Under the pieces are notes generated by a model. The model had not been told where the DNA came from and ran no database searches. It saw only the letters and a list, made by a program, of their open reading frames with translations. Position numbers and translations under genes: made by a program. Shown piece after piece: positions 63,585 to 64,000 of a stretch of 64,000 nucleotides of DNA. The first letter of the stretch is position 1, and every line of letters begins with the position of its first letter. This DNA is from Jannaschia formosa (GTDB lineage: Bacteria; Pseudomonadota; Alphaproteobacteria; Rhodobacterales; Rhodobacteraceae): assembly GCF_003340555.1 (NCBI RefSeq), contig NZ_QPLJ01000002.1, forward strand, positions 124,001-188,000, given 5' to 3'.

Positions 63585-64000
63585 GCCAGCGCCTCGCGGA
63601 TGGCGGTGCGGAGCGCGGGCAGCGTCTCGGCCTCGAACCAGGGGTGCTTTCGGAGCCAGGCGGTGTTGCGCCAGGACGGGTGCGGCAGGCACCAGATGCG
63701 GGGCGCGCGCGCGCGCCAGTCGCGGACGCGGTCGGTGACGCGGCCGGGGCCAAGGTGCCACGCCTGCGCCGCGCCGCCGACCAGCAGCGTCACGGGCACG
63801 TCGCCTGCATGGGCCAGCGCCTTCTCGCGCCAGAGCCGGGCGCAGACCTTCGGGGGCGGGATGTCGCCGCCCGCCTTGTCGTAGCCCGGGAAGCAGAAGC
63901 CCATCGGCACGATGGCGACGCGGCGGCGGTCCCAGAATGTCTCGTCGTCGACCTGCATCCATTCCCGCAGGCGCACGCCCGAGGGATCGTCGAAGGGCTT
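63581..64000 (-). CDS. Uracil-DNA glycosylase-family protein, partial
   Basis: The gene runs off the right edge; about 140 C-terminal residues are seen. It contains LREWMQVDDETFWDRRRVAI, PMGFCFPGYDKAGGDIPPPK, VTLLVGGAAQAWHLGP and the C-terminal LPHPSWRNTAWLRKHPWFE. The HPSxRN motif matches the second conserved loop of UDG-superfamily proteins of the 'uracil-DNA glycosylase family' group; the first active-site loop is outside the window. It overlaps the SseB-like gene by four bases. Confidence 0.8.
   Translation of the reverse strand, partial: KPFDDPSGVRLREWMQVDDETFWDRRRVAIVPMGFCFPGYDKAGGDIPPPKVCARLWREKALAHAGDVPVTLLVGGAAQAWHLGPGRVTDRVRDWRARAPRIWCLPHPSWRNTAWLRKHPWFEAETLPALRTAIREALA

Overview
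The window is high-GC chromosomal DNA from an alphaproteobacterium, most likely a member of the Rhodobacteraceae (Roseobacter/Rhodobacter group). The reasons are a SAM-II type riboswitch ahead of metZ, the order dgt-argS-SPOR-nagZ-scpA-scpB, the glyQ/glyS/ppdK neighbourhood, a VPLPA-CTERM sorting signal, and dispersed GC-rich palindromic elements ending in a GGAGTATTT-like motif. Genes are dense, many overlap by 1-4 bases, and no rRNA, tRNA or CRISPR array was seen.

Layout. 1-2,394: a secreted PPC-like protein (partial) and a class III aminotransferase. 2,395-9,174: otnK, then two DUF4178 zinc-ribbon proteins, a small membrane protein, DUF350 and a membrane-anchored spermidine synthase-like protein, facing a speD-dtd-pfkB operon. 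9,401-16,508: an unknown membrane protein, then a leftward operon of a 31-residue membrane peptide, XpaC, TelA, a DUF2927 lipoprotein, an SPFH/GYF protein, two small cytochrome b-like proteins and a double zinc-ribbon protein. This operon and the DUF4178/polyamine genes look like two halves of one envelope-associated system. 16,584-25,881: GST, metZ with its riboswitch, a GNAT enzyme, folE2, chromate transporter, glmM, folP, folB and a SleB-type hydrolase. 26,082-34,093: pyruvate phosphate dikinase, glyS, a DUF6446 protein, a nitroreductase, an FkbM methyltransferase and glyQ. 34,246-43,303: a pseudo-trypsin with SPOR-like and peptidoglycan-binding parts, a retropepsin-like protease, MarC, an ABC-F protein, ndk with a clear terminator, an AI-2E transporter, a frameshifted VPLPA-CTERM protein, a MATE pump and an ErpA-type protein. 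43,379-50,580: dgt, argS, SPOR protein, nagZ, scpA, scpB and a 41-residue basic peptide. 50,585-53,272: esterase, SDR, small membrane protein, TVP38 family protein.

53,406-57,813 holds the most interesting system: four tightly coupled genes encoding a coiled-coil membrane protein, a von Willebrand A-like anchored protein, a MotA/ExbB/ZorA-like four-helix protein with a long coiled-coil tail, and a MotB/ZorB-like protein with an OmpA-like peptidoglycan-binding domain. It looks like an uncharacterised ion-driven envelope machine without the usual flagellar, Tol/Ton or Zorya partners.

57,897-60,965: a DUF2478 protein and the 5-oxoprolinase operon pxpB-pxpC-pxpA. 60,966-62,756: a graveyard in which an IS5-family element sits inside an IS630-family remnant that is itself fused to a broken TIGR02466-like gene. 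62,778-64,000: an SseB-like protein and a partial uracil-DNA glycosylase-family gene.
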